Source: Pseudomonas beijingensis | Lineage (GTDB): Bacteria > Pseudomonadota > Gammaproteobacteria > Pseudomonadales > Pseudomonadaceae | DNA: 64,000 nt | Direction: 5' to 3' | Assembly: GCF_030687295.1 (NCBI RefSeq) | Contig: NZ_CP117425.1 | Coordinates: forward strand, 5,894,001-5,958,000 | Part shown: one piece after another, positions 25,640-34,000 of the stretch | How the letters are laid out: every line of letters starts with the position of its first letter | How positions within the stretch are numbered: position 1 is the stretch's first letter | Notes under the pieces: model-generated | Told to the model about the DNA's origin: nothing | What the model saw: the letters and a program-made list of their open reading frames with translations, nothing else | Database searches by the model: none | Made by a program: the position numbers and the translations under genes

Positions 25640-26617
25640 TTATTCGCCCCAGACGTCTTTCAGCACGTTGACCCAGTTCTCGCCCATGATCTTGCGCACC
25701 ACCCGCTCAGGATGGCCGCGCTTGAGCAGCGTCTCGGTGAGGTTCGGGAACTCGCCCACGGTGCGGATGCCCAGGGGGTTGATGATCTTGCCGAAGCTGG
25801 TCAGACGACGGGCGTAGCCCTTGTCGTGGGTCAGCATCTCGAAGAAATCCTGGCCGTGGCCCTGGGTGAAGTCGGTACCGATGCCGATGGCGTCCTCACC
25901 GACGATGTTCATGGTGTATTCGATGGCTTCGGCGTAGTCGTCGATGGTCGAATCGATGCCCTTGGCCAGGAACGGCGCGAACATGGTCACGCCGACGAAA
26001 CCACCGTGGTCGGCAATGAACTTCAGCTCTTCATCGGATTTGTTGCGCGGGTGCTCTTTCAGGCCGGACGGCAGGCAGTGGGAATAGCACACCGGTTTCT
26101 TCGATTCGAGGATGACTTCTTCGGAAGTCTTGGAACCGACGTGGGACAGGTCGCACATGATGCCGACACGGTTCATCTCGGCGACGATCTCGCGACCGAA
26201 GCCCGACAGGCCGCCGTCACGCTCGTAGCAACCGGTACCGACCAGGTTCTGGGTGTTGTAGCACATCTGCACCACACCCACGCCCAGCTGCTTGAAGATC
26301 TCGACGTAGCCGAGCTGGTCTTCGAAGGCGTGGGCGTTCTGGAAGCCGAAGATGATGCCGGTCTTGCCCTGCTCCTTGGCGCGACGGATGTCGGCGGTGG
26401 TTTTCACCGGGATCACCAGGTCGCTGTTCTCGCGGATCAGCGTCTGGCTGGCAACAATGTTGTTGATGGTGGCCTGGAAACCTTCCCACACCGACACGGT
26501 GCAGTTGGCTGCGGTCAGGCCGCCCTTGCGCATGTCTTCGAACAGGTCGCGGTTCCACTTGGCAATGATCAGCCCGTCGATAACGATGCTGTCGGCGTGC
26601 AATTCGGCTGGGCTCAT
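25640..26617 (-). CDS. Membrane-dipeptidase (renal dipeptidase) family protein of the dgc operon
   Basis: 325 residues from ATG 26617 (AGGGGA upstream). Peptidase M19 family zinc hydrolase: LHADSIVIDGLIIAKWNRDL is where the family normally has the H-x-D metal pair. Later motifs are FGFQNAHAFEDQLGYVEIFKQLGVGVVQMCYN, GIMCDLSHVGSKT, SHCLPSG and GIGTDFTQGHGQDFFE. The first metal motif appears changed (VIDGLIIAKW instead of the usual DGHND), so activity on dipeptides is doubtful. First gene of the operon leading to dgcAB-etfAB, orthologous in position to PA5396. No lipobox or signal peptide. Confidence 0.88.
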   Translation of the reverse strand: MSPAELHADSIVIDGLIIAKWNRDLFEDMRKGGLTAANCTVSVWEGFQATINNIVASQTLIRENSDLVIPVKTTADIRRAKEQGKTGIIFGFQNAHAFEDQLGYVEIFKQLGVGVVQMCYNTQNLVGTGCYERDGGLSGFGREIVAEMNRVGIMCDLSHVGSKTSEEVILESKKPVCYSHCLPSGLKEHPRNKSDEELKFIADHGGFVGVTMFAPFLAKGIDSTIDDYAEAIEYTMNIVGEDAIGIGTDFTQGHGQDFFEMLTHDKGYARRLTSFGKIINPLGIRTVGEFPNLTETLLKRGHPERVVRKIMGENWVNVLKDVWGE

Positions 26618-26852
26618 CAGGCAGTCCCCTTTTATCAGCGATTCATGCGCCGAATCGTGTGCCGGCGCTTTGGGGCCAGCATATGCCTGAGGGCCGTTGC
26701 GACCCGGTGCAAAAACGACAGGGGAATTGCCGAAAGCGTCAATCCACGACAATGGGCTACGACAGGCCCACCCTGCCCGTCTGTTCTTTACCCGACGCTT
26801 GCGCCAGAATCCGCCGCATCACTGGTTTTCACTGGACTTGAGCGGCAACGCG

Positions 26853-27254
26853 ATGAAATCAATCTTCCTGGCTTTGGCACTGATCAGCACCCTGGCACAC
26901 GCAACCGAAGACACCGAGCCCAACCCCTGCGACGAAGTCGAAAACGACGTCCAGACCCTGGCCTGCTCGGCCTATGGCAAAACCGCCGCCGAACAATTGC
27001 TGGGCGAAAACCTGCAGAGCCTCTTCGAGCGCCTGCAAACCCGCTACGCCAGCGACAAGGCCCAGTTCAACGACATCACTGCCAAGGTCAAGGCCGCCCA
27101 ACAACTGTGGCAAAAACAGCGCGACGCCGACTGCGCCATCGCCGCCTTCCCGGCCAAACCCGGCAGCGAAGCCTACAAAATCGCCGAAAACGACTGCATG
27201 GCCCAGGTGAGCGATGATCGGTCAGAGTTTTTGGAGTCGATTGGGCAGGAGTAA
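26853..27254 (+). CDS. LprI-like (DUF1311) secreted protein
   Basis: 133 residues with a clear signal peptide (MKSIFLALALISTLAHA). The mature part carries four cysteines (NPCDEV, TLACSAYG, DADCAIA, ENDCMAQ) and an amphipathic helical core, as in the lysozyme-inhibitor LprI N-terminal domain. Expected in the periplasm; the partner is unknown. Divergent from the dipeptidase homologue. The frame is open upstream, but ATG 26853 gives the signal peptide. Confidence 0.8.
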   Translation: MKSIFLALALISTLAHATEDTEPNPCDEVENDVQTLACSAYGKTAAEQLLGENLQSLFERLQTRYASDKAQFNDITAKVKAAQQLWQKQRDADCAIAAFPAKPGSEAYKIAENDCMAQVSDDRSEFLESIGQE

Positions 27255-27263
27255 CCCCACCCT

Positions 27264-27495
27264 ATGGATAACAACTTGATTCCCCATGAAGTCGTCAGCC
27301 GTATCGTCGACGGTGCCACGCCCATTCGTGCCTGGCGCGAACACTTGAACCTGACTCAAGATAAAGTCGCCAGGCGCCTGGGTATTTTCTCAGCCGGCGT
27401 TTGCCCAGCAAGAGTCGGTCACCAGGCCTCGCCGAGCCACCCGCGAAAAAATTGCCGCGGCCTTTGGTATCCGGGCTGACCAGTTGGAGCTGTAA
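27264..27495 (+). pseudogene. XRE-family antitoxin-like regulator, frameshifted
   Basis: The frame from ATG 27264 begins like HTH antitoxins (IRAWREHLNLTQDKVARRLGI) and then turns to nonsense. Reading one base over, the sequence continues as a normal XRE C-terminus: QPAFAQQESVTRPRRATREK then IAAAFGIRADQLEL and a stop at 27493-27495. The break is at the T run 27385-27388: one T fewer restores LGISQPAFAQQE. The corrected product would be about 76 residues. No RelE/HigB-type toxin gene is beside it, so it is an orphan or remnant. A homopolymer sequencing error is an equally good explanation. Confidence 0.75.
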
Positions 27496-27527
27496 GCTGC
27501 ACGTCACCATCGAGCAAAGGGCTTCAC

Positions 27528-27944
27528 ATGAAAACTTGCGGTATCGAAATCAAAGGCAGCGAAGCGATCATCGCCGTTGCCTCGCTGGATCAACAGGCGC
27601 TGAGCCACGTCGCGCTGAACACCAAGAAAATCGCCTTGGACGACGATGACGACGCCGCCAACGTCAAGGCGTTCGCCGCCCAGGTGCGGGCGTTCGTGGC
27701 GGACAACGGCATCGAACGCATCGCCATCAAGAAACGCAGCAAGAAAGGCGAGTTCGCCGGTGGGCCGACCACGTTCAAGATCGAAGGGGTTTTCCAGTTG
27801 CTGGAAGGCTGTGAGGTAACGCTGCTGTCGCCGCAGACCCTCAATGCGCAGAGCAAGAAACATGACTTCGCCCTGCCGGCGACGCTGAACAAGTATCAGC
27901 ATGAGGCTTATAAAGCGGCGTGTTCGGCACTGATGAAGAAATAG
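27528..27944 (+). CDS. DUF3010 family protein
   Basis: 138-residue cytoplasmic protein beginning MKTCGIEIKGSEAIIAVASLDQ, with IKKRSKKGEFAGGPTTFKIEG in the middle; both match DUF3010, a family of unknown function with an RNase-H-like look to its first strand pair (G-I-E-I-K-G). AAAGG lies upstream of the ATG. Downstream is a REP pair. No functional claim is made. Confidence 0.78.
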   Translation: MKTCGIEIKGSEAIIAVASLDQQALSHVALNTKKIALDDDDDAANVKAFAAQVRAFVADNGIERIAIKKRSKKGEFAGGPTTFKIEGVFQLLEGCEVTLLSPQTLNAQSKKHDFALPATLNKYQHEAYKAACSALMKK

Positions 27945-27982
27945 ACCTCTATCAGCCGAACAAGCACCTGTGGAGAGTTTTT

Positions 27983-28069
27983 TGTGGGAGCAAAGCTTGC
28001 TCGCGATGGAGGCGATGCGGTCCTTCAGAAAACGAGTCGACTGTTTCGCGAGCAAGCTTTGCTCCCACA
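27983..28069. repeat. BIME (inverted REP pair)
   Basis: GTGGGAGCAAAGCTTGCTCG and its inverted copy GCGAGCAAGCTTTGCTCCCA about 40 bp apart, between the convergent DUF3010 and ATPase genes. Confidence 0.9.
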
Positions 28070-28113
28070 ACCCCCCTCTCGCCACAGGTCACTATGCTCG
28101 ACCGCTAATCGGG

Positions 28114-29298
28114 TCAGGACCGATTCTGCTGCTGGCGATACCCCTTCAACCAATCGGCAAACGCCTTGTCCTCCAGCGCATAACCGCCGCGATTGGACTT
28201 CCACACCAACTCCTTGTCACGCAGCGCGTCGATGCACGATTGGATGGTCTGGGTACCGGGCACGACTTCGCTGCCCATGCTCTTCAGCGCCTTGCCCACC
28301 GCCTCCAGCGTGGAATCGGTGAAAGGCGCGAAGGGCTCGTTGTTTTGCGAGCGCTCGGCCATGACCTGCAGCACGGCGCGTTGCGGCACCGTCAGGGCGT
28401 TCCAGGCACTCTCGAACTCGGTCCAGACGCCAGCGCGGAGCATTTCGGCGCTATTGCGCAGCAATTCACCCAAATGACTCGCCTCACCCAGTTCCAGCGC
28501 AATTTCGCCGATGACGCTGCGCAACATCTCGGGACGACGCCCTACCAGCTCAAAGGCCTGGTCGAGGTCATCGGCGTTGAACTGGTTGGTCTGGGCCAGG
28601 TGTGCGTTCAAATGGACGGTGTAGGCCTGGGTGAAGGCTTTGCCCAATAAAGGGAACGGCGTGATGCTGGACCCGTAGAAGGGTTGGTTACGGCTGAGTA
28701 CCAAGTGCGCGAGCTTGTCGCGATTGGAGCCGGTGAACACCAGCCGCAGGCCGCTGGTATCACCCTCACGCCCCTGGTTGAGCTGATCGCGAGCGGCCTT
28801 GAGGCCGAACATCGCATTGACGCCGGCCTCGGTGGTCAACGCATGCTGGGCCTCGTCGATTACCAACACCACGGTTTTACCGGCAGCACTGTGCAGCAAC
28901 TCCAGCGCCTGGGTCAGCGTCGCGCCTTCGGGCAGTTGCGGCAGGCTGAAATCCCAGGACAACGTGCGCAAGAAACTGAGTTTGTCGATACCCATGGACT
29001 TGGCAAGCTTGCGGATGCCCTTTTCATAAGGCACCAGGGCACCGGCGATAGCCGAGGCGATCAGGTCGGCTGGGTCCTTCTCCTTGTTGGCCCAGAGATC
29101 GACGTAGACAGCGAGCCAGCCACGGGCTTCACATTCGGGAATCAAGTCTTCGCGCAGGAAGGTACTTTTTCCGGTACGCCTTGGCGCGGCCAGGAACAGG
29201 CCGGAGGTGTAATCCTGGATCCCGCCGCCGACCAGCCCGTCGACAATATTGCGGGCCAGATCGGGGCGCCGGAAAACAAAACCGGGGTGCTTGGACAT
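28114..29298 (-). CDS. STAND-like AAA ATPase
   Basis: 394 residues. Walker A is APRRTGKST (residues 38-46) and Walker B is KTVVLVIDEAQHAL (Asp148, Glu149), followed by a sensor-like VFTGSNRDKL. The C-terminal part (WNALTVPQRAVLQVMAERSQ ... ALRDKELVWKSNRGGYALED) looks like a winged helix, as in archaeal-type ATPases and STAND NTPases. The role is unknown; such proteins act as conflict sensors or regulators. It appears to be a single-gene unit preceded by AT-rich nested palindromes. The start at 29298 gives MSKHPGFVFRRPDLARNI. Confidence 0.82.
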   Translation of the reverse strand: MSKHPGFVFRRPDLARNIVDGLVGGGIQDYTSGLFLAAPRRTGKSTFLREDLIPECEARGWLAVYVDLWANKEKDPADLIASAIAGALVPYEKGIRKLAKSMGIDKLSFLRTLSWDFSLPQLPEGATLTQALELLHSAAGKTVVLVIDEAQHALTTEAGVNAMFGLKAARDQLNQGREGDTSGLRLVFTGSNRDKLAHLVLSRNQPFYGSSITPFPLLGKAFTQAYTVHLNAHLAQTNQFNADDLDQAFELVGRRPEMLRSVIGEIALELGEASHLGELLRNSAEMLRAGVWTEFESAWNALTVPQRAVLQVMAERSQNNEPFAPFTDSTLEAVGKALKSMGSEVVPGTQTIQSCIDALRDKELVWKSNRGGYALEDKAFADWLKGYRQQQNRS

Positions 29299-29302
29299 GG
29301 TT

Positions 29303-29360
29303 TTATACTCAATTATGGCAACAGGTATAATTTATAGTCGCGAGTATAATTGACTATAAA
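29303..29360. promoter_or_regulatory. AT-rich nested palindromes upstream of the ATPase gene
   Basis: Immediately 5-prime of the ATPase start: inverted repeat TTTATAGTC (29331-29339) / GACTATAAA (29352-29360), a second inverted pair TTATAC (29303-29308) / GTATAA (29325-29330), and direct repeats GTATAATT at 29325-29332 and 29344-29351. This looks like an operator overlapping a promoter, probably for a repressor or autoregulation. Confidence 0.6.
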
Positions 29361-29416
29361 TGCCTGTCAAACCCGCTCCGCCCGTCCGGAACCTCTCAAC
29401 CAAATACGACTGTTTC

Positions 29417-30586
29417 TTAGGGGATGAGTCCCGTGGACCCATGAGTCAGGGTCTCCCAAAGGTAATGAAATTTGCCTTTGACGGGGCGGTGCTTTTGCAG
29501 GAAAAGCGACGTCTGCGGCAGGGAAAGGCCTTCGCGCAGCGCGTAGTGATTGAAGCCTATCTCGAACGTACCGACCGTATCGTTCTTGTATCCATCATAG
29601 GCCTTGCATAATTTTGCCTGGTCACCGTTTTGATAGGCACTGTGCAATTCCATCGCCTTAGGGATACGTAACGCGGCCTGACTGATTTGATCCTGATACA
29701 AATCAAGCCCCTGTAAACGAGCGCTCTGCGCAACATTGATTATTGCCGCCAAACCATAAGCCGCATGCTCAAAATCCCGACAACTTTCTTGCGTCAAACC
29801 TTCTACGTAGGTTTCAGGGTTGCTCCAGTGCGCATTGATTTGCGCGTTGCTTCGCGGGCACCACGGAGCGTCTTTCGGACGCGCGCCATCTGAGGAAAGA
29901 TAGATATAGGACGGAACGAGGCTACGCCACTTCGCAACAGCGTCATCAAGCCATATTTGATTTTTATTGAATACAGCAATATTGAACATCGCTTCAATGG
30001 CGCTTGCATGCCAATTTTTGTTATAGCAAACATAACCGCCAGAAAAAGCACGTAGCACATCAGGATAATATTGCCTCGCAAACAGCCGAGTAACCTTGTC
30101 TTTTTCCGGTTGGGGCCATCCGTCATAGGAATATTTGACAATCTCAGCAGCCCGAGTAAACAACTCTGCCCCCCAGGCAGCCTGCAAGGGACCATTACTG
30201 TTAGTGTGTCCCCCCGTCAGCGTCTCGGCCCATGCGTTAAGGATTTTTCGTACGTTTTCGGCATATCGAGGGTCACCGCTCAACCGCCACAATAACGCCT
30301 GTGTGTAGGCCGCTCGTGCGTCTCTAATTTCATCCGAACAACCATTATCAGGATTTGAATACGAACCGCACTCCACAGTCGCCCAAGGAGTGGGCTCGTA
30401 GGCTTTATCGGCCAACGGGTCCTGCAAAGCTCTCTCATAAGCACTTTTCCAAGGTTCACGGTAAATATTTTCCTTGATGTACCGTAATTGTTTGAAGTCC
30501 ACCAAGATACCCGGGTGGGCAATTTCCCCCTGTGCCGCGCGACTCATAAATAGCAACAACCAAAAAAGCCAGACACTTTTTCTCAC
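29417..30586 (-). CDS. Secreted alginate-lyase-family (PL5-like) protein
   Basis: About 389 residues. No ATG opens the frame; the GTG at 30586 (GAGG 8 nt upstream) gives a normal signal peptide (RKSVWLFWLLLFMSRAAQG). The GTG nine bases earlier is possible. The body has the (alpha/alpha) toroid look of alginate lyases: AELFTRAAEIVKYSYDGWP, the active-site-like YNKNWHASAIEAMFNIAVF (Asn-x-His), QESCRDFEHAAYGLAAIINVAQ, and GFNHYALREG. Predicted periplasmic or secreted polysaccharide lyase; the true substrate is unknown. Base composition is visibly more AT-rich than its neighbours and codon use is atypical, indicating recent acquisition. No other polysaccharide genes are adjacent. Confidence 0.78.
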   Translation of the reverse strand: MRKSVWLFWLLLFMSRAAQGEIAHPGILVDFKQLRYIKENIYREPWKSAYERALQDPLADKAYEPTPWATVECGSYSNPDNGCSDEIRDARAAYTQALLWRLSGDPRYAENVRKILNAWAETLTGGHTNSNGPLQAAWGAELFTRAAEIVKYSYDGWPQPEKDKVTRLFARQYYPDVLRAFSGGYVCYNKNWHASAIEAMFNIAVFNKNQIWLDDAVAKWRSLVPSYIYLSSDGARPKDAPWCPRSNAQINAHWSNPETYVEGLTQESCRDFEHAAYGLAAIINVAQSARLQGLDLYQDQISQAALRIPKAMELHSAYQNGDQAKLCKAYDGYKNDTVGTFEIGFNHYALREGLSLPQTSLFLQKHRPVKGKFHYLWETLTHGSTGLIP

Positions 30587-30769
30587 GCACAGCACCTCGC
30601 CTGACGCTTATTCAGCACCCGACGACAACAAGCATTATTGGATTGGCGGACAACGCGTTGCCCGCCGAAACTAACGAAGGACAGTCTTTAAAAAAATCAC
30701 AGCAGCCGCCACAAACAATCTAAATCAAGATGTTTTTAATTGTTTTCGATGCGCTCGCCATTGAAGCGT

Positions 30770-31717
30770 TTAATTTCTCGCCACCTGTCGCCGATCCTCC
30801 CGCGGGCAGCGCGCGAACCGTGTCCGATAGCTGCGGGTAAAGTACGACGGTGACTCAAAGCCGCAGGCGATGCTCACCTCCAGCACGCTCATGTCGGTCT
30901 GGCGCAGCAGCTGCCGGGCCTTTTCCAGGCGCAGGCGCAGGTAGAAGTTGCTCGGGGTGTCGTTCAGGTGCAGGCGGAACAGGCGTTCGAGCTGGCGGCG
31001 GGTGACGTTGATCGACTCGGCCAACGCCAAGGTGCTCAGGGGCGGTTCGCTGTGGGTTTCCATCTCGCCGATGACGTGCACCAGCTTCTTGTTGCGAACG
31101 CCATAGCGATTGGCGATTTCCATGCGCTGGTGGTCTTTGCGCGGGCGGATGCGGCCGAGCACGAACTGTTCGCTGACCTGGATCGCCAGTTCCGAACCGT
31201 GGGCCTGGCCGATCAGATCGAGCATCAGGTCGATGGACGCGGTGCCGCCCGCACACGTGATGCGGCGCCGGTCGATTTCGAACAGTTCCTGGGTCACGCC
31301 AAGCTGTGGATAAGACTCCTTGAACGCCTCGATCGCTTCCCAATGCAAGGTCACGCGATGCCCTTCCAGCAGCCCCGACTCGGCCAGGACCACGCTGCCG
31401 GTGTCGATGCCGCCCAGGATCACGCCTTCGCTGTCCAACCGATGCAGCCAGCGCTCCAGTGCCGGGGTGGCGAATTTCAGCGGCTCGAACCCCGCCACCA
31501 CCCAAAGGGTCGCGCCTTTCTTCAAGGGCTCCAGCGCGGCATCGGCGTTGACCGACATGCCGTTGCTCGCCAGCACCGCCCCGCCATCGATACTCAGCAC
31601 ATGCCAGCGATACAGCTCGCCGCGAAAACGATTGGCCACCCGCAACGGCTCGATGGCCGAAATGAAGCCGATGGCTGAAAAGCCCGGCATCAACAAGAAG
31701 TAGAAATCCTGGGACAT
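30770..31717 (-). CDS. cdhR: GATase1/AraC-type regulator of carnitine catabolism
   Basis: 315 residues from ATG 31717, chosen because MSQDFYFLLMPGFSAIGF is the standard start of this family; the open frame upstream is spurious. N-terminal amidotransferase-like (DJ-1/PfpI) sensing domain, then a C-terminal AraC DNA-binding domain (LALAESINVTRRQLERLFRLH; ACGFESPSYFTRSYRTRF). It is divergent from caiX-cdhCAB, as CdhR is in P. aeruginosa, where it activates carnitine catabolism. A perfect DnaA-box sequence happens to lie inside it at 31305-31313. Confidence 0.9.
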   Translation of the reverse strand: MSQDFYFLLMPGFSAIGFISAIEPLRVANRFRGELYRWHVLSIDGGAVLASNGMSVNADAALEPLKKGATLWVVAGFEPLKFATPALERWLHRLDSEGVILGGIDTGSVVLAESGLLEGHRVTLHWEAIEAFKESYPQLGVTQELFEIDRRRITCAGGTASIDLMLDLIGQAHGSELAIQVSEQFVLGRIRPRKDHQRMEIANRYGVRNKKLVHVIGEMETHSEPPLSTLALAESINVTRRQLERLFRLHLNDTPSNFYLRLRLEKARQLLRQTDMSVLEVSIACGFESPSYFTRSYRTRFARCPREDRRQVARN

Positions 31718-31937
31718 GGAGCGCACTCGATTGGCGGGTAGCGTGCGGATCTTGATACGCCAGTTGCAAGGGCTGTTCAAGCGCTGCAGGCCCCTATTCG
31801 TGAAACAGGACACTAGGTCGCCGCAGTGCAAGAGCACGTCGCCGCTGTGCGTTTTGCCAGGCGTGGGGCTGCGTAACTTGGCATCACCGGCACGCAGATG
31901 CCGGAACCCATAACAATAAGCTGCCGAGGAACCCGAC
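31718..31937. promoter_or_regulatory. cdhR / caiX divergent promoter region with 21-bp-phased direct repeat
   Basis: 220 bp. GTCGCCGCAGTGC at 31817-31829 and GTCGCCGCTGTGC at 31838-31850 are direct repeats offset by 21 bp (two helical turns), the layout expected for an AraC-type dimer. They lie 88 bp upstream of caiX. Likely the CdhR (or GbdR) operator; not tested. Confidence 0.6.
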
Positions 31938-32882
31938 ATGAAACGACTGATCAGCTCCTGCGTCCTTGCACTCAGCGGTACCGTTTTCCTGAATGGCGCG
32001 GTCATGGCGGGCGAGCCCGCCGCATGCCAGAACGTACGCCTGGGCGTGGTGAACTGGACCGACGTCATCGCCACCAGCGCCCTGACCCAAGTGATGCTCG
32101 ACGGTCTCGGCTACAAGACCAAGCAGACCAGCGCCTCCCAGCAAATCATCTTCGCCGGCATCCGCGACCAGCGCCTGGACTTGTTCCTCGGCTACTGGAA
32201 CCCGTTGATGACCCAGACCATCACCCCATTCGTCGAGGCCAAGCAGGTCAAGGTGCTGGAGCAGCCCAGCCTCAAGGACGCCCGCGCCACTCTGGCCGTA
32301 CCGACCTACCTGGCCGACAAGGGCCTGAAAACCTTCGCCGACATCGCCAAATTCGAAAAAGAGTTGGGCGGCAAGATCTACGGCATCGAACCCGGTTCCG
32401 GCGCCAACACCCAGATCAAGGCGATGATCGCCAAGAACCAGTTCGGCCTGGGCAAATTCCAACTGGTGGAATCCAGCGAAGCCGGCATGCTCGCCGCCGT
32501 GGACCGCGCCGTACGACGCAAGGAAGCCGTGGTGTTCTTCGGCTGGGCGCCGCATCCGATGAACGTCAACGTGCAAATGACCTACCTCACCGGCAGCGAA
32601 GACGCCCTCGGTCCGAACGAAGGCATGGCCACCGTGTGGACCGTCACTGCGCCAAACTACGCCGAGCAATGCCCGAACGTCGGTCGCTTGCTGAGCAACC
32701 TGACCTTCACCGCCGAAGACGAGAGCCGGATGATGCAGCCGTTGCTCGATCACAAGGATCCCCTCGAATCGGCCCGGCAATGGCTCAAGGATCACCCGCA
32801 AGACAAGCAGCGCTGGCTCGAAGGCGTGACCACCTTCGACGGCAAGCCGGCCGCCGACAACCTGAAACTCACCAGTAACTGA
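31938..32882 (+). CDS. caiX: Carnitine periplasmic binding protein
   Basis: 314 residues; signal peptide MKRLISSCVLALSGTVFLNGAVMAG; OpuAC-type substrate-binding protein for quaternary amines. The ligand-cage region is visible: VNWTDV, LFLGYWNPLMTQT, YGIEPGSGAN, FFGWAPHPMN. It is the orphan binding protein that, with CbcWV, delivers carnitine in P. aeruginosa. First gene of caiX-cdhCAB; GAGGA upstream of ATG 31938. The gap to cdhC holds a strong hairpin. Confidence 0.92.
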   Translation: MKRLISSCVLALSGTVFLNGAVMAGEPAACQNVRLGVVNWTDVIATSALTQVMLDGLGYKTKQTSASQQIIFAGIRDQRLDLFLGYWNPLMTQTITPFVEAKQVKVLEQPSLKDARATLAVPTYLADKGLKTFADIAKFEKELGGKIYGIEPGSGANTQIKAMIAKNQFGLGKFQLVESSEAGMLAAVDRAVRRKEAVVFFGWAPHPMNVNVQMTYLTGSEDALGPNEGMATVWTVTAPNYAEQCPNVGRLLSNLTFTAEDESRMMQPLLDHKDPLESARQWLKDHPQDKQRWLEGVTTFDGKPAADNLKLTSN

Positions 32883-32897
32883 CCCACCGTTATCCAT

Positions 32898-32923
32898 CTG
32901 CGCAGCGCCAAAGGGCTGCGCAG
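32898..32923 (+). promoter_or_regulatory. Intercistronic stem-loop between caiX and cdhC
   Basis: Perfect 9-bp stem CTGCGCAGC / GCTGCGCAG with loop GCCAAAGG. There is no U-tract, so it is more likely a 3-prime stabiliser or partial attenuator, keeping binding-protein mRNA more abundant than enzyme mRNA, than a full terminator. Confidence 0.6.
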
Positions 32924-32953
32924 TGACTTACCACGCCTGAAGGAATCCGCACC

Positions 32954-33841
32954 ATGAACCACGACGTCATCATCACCTGCGCACTCACCGGTGCTGGCGA
33001 CACGACCGCCAAGAGCCCGCACGTGCCGGTCACCCCGAAACAGATCGCCGCCGCTGCCGTCGAGGCGGCGAAGGCCGGGGCCACGGTGGTCCACTGCCAC
33101 GTTCGCGATCCGCAGACCGGCAAGTTCAGCCGCGATGTGGCGCTGTACCGCGAAGTGATGGAGCGCATCCGTGAGGCGGACGTCGACATCATCGTCAACC
33201 TCACCGCCGGTATGGGCGGCGACCTGGAGATCGGCGCTGGCGAAAACCCGATGGAGTTCGGCCCCAACACCGACCTGGTGGGCCCGCTGACTCGCCTGGC
33301 CCATGTCGAGGAGCTGTTGCCGGAAATCTGCACCCTGGATTGCGGCACCCTGAACTTTGGCGACGGCGACACCATTTACGTCTCCACCCCGGCGCAACTG
33401 CGGGCCGGCGCCAAGCGCATCACTGAACTGGGGGTCAAGGCCGAGTTGGAGATCTTCGACACCGGCCACCTGTGGTTCGCCAAGCAACTGATCAAGGAAG
33501 GCCTGCTGGACAACCCGCTGTTCCAGCTCTGTCTGGGCATCCCGTGGGGGGCACCGGCCGACACCACCACTATGAAGGCCATGGTCGACAACCTGCCGGC
33601 CGATGCAGTGTGGGCCGGCTTCGGCATCGGCCGCATGCAAATGCCGATGGCCGCCCAGGCAGTGCTGCTGGGGGGCAACGTGCGGGTCGGGCTGGAAGAC
33701 AACCTCTGGCTGGACAAAGGCGTGCTCGCCACCAACGGCCAATTGGTGGAGCGGGCTGGCGAAATCCTCAGTCGCCTTGGGGCGCGAGTGCTCACGCCCG
33801 CTGAGGGGCGCAAGAAAATGGGTCTGACTCAGCGCGGCTGA
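32954..33841 (+). CDS. cdhC: 3-dehydrocarnitine cleavage enzyme (BKACE family)
   Basis: 295-residue zinc-dependent beta-keto acid cleavage enzyme. The family condenses a beta-keto acid with acetyl-CoA; for CdhC the products are betainyl-CoA and acetoacetate. The metal motif is VVHCHVRDP near residue 48, and N-terminal [11 protein letters not shown] and [15 protein letters not shown] are typical. CdhA supplies the substrate and CdhB removes CoA from the product. AGGAATCC precedes ATG 32954. Confidence 0.94.
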   Translation: MNHDVIITCALTGAGDTTAKSPHVPVTPKQIAAAAVEAAKAGATVVHCHVRDPQTGKFSRDVALYREVMERIREADVDIIVNLTAGMGGDLEIGAGENPMEFGPNTDLVGPLTRLAHVEELLPEICTLDCGTLNFGDGDTIYVSTPAQLRAGAKRITELGVKAELEIFDTGHLWFAKQLIKEGLLDNPLFQLCLGIPWGAPADTTTMKAMVDNLPADAVWAGFGIGRMQMPMAAQAVLLGGNVRVGLEDNLWLDKGVLATNGQLVERAGEILSRLGARVLTPAEGRKKMGLTQRG

Positions 33842-33872
33842 CCAAACACTTATCTCCCCCTAGGGACACAAC

Positions 33873-33966
33873 CTGTGGGAGCAAGGCTTGCCCGCGATGA
33901 CGGTATGTCAGTCGACATCCCTGTTGAATCTACTGCCGCCATCGCGGGCAAGCCTTGCTCCCACAG
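33873..33966. repeat. BIME (inverted REP pair, CCCGCGAT variant)
   Basis: GTGGGAGCAAGGCTTGCCCG and inverted GCGGGCAAGCCTTGCTCCCA around an interior (GGTATGTCAGTCGACATCCC) nearly identical to that of the BIME at 39512. It sits between cdhC and cdhA within the operon. Confidence 0.92.
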
Positions 33967-34000
33967 GGAATCACCGAACTATTTCTTCAGGAAAATCACC

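Noticed and set aside
26697..26852. 52-codon N-terminal extension of the LprI-like protein
   Set aside because: ATG 26853 gives a clean signal peptide; the extension would hide it.
27970..28650. 226-codon + strand ORF
   Set aside because: Starts in a REP and runs antisense to the STAND-like ATPase gene.
31305..31313. DnaA box inside cdhR as part of the cluster
   Set aside because: Single perfect match 11 kb away inside coding sequence; most simply chance.
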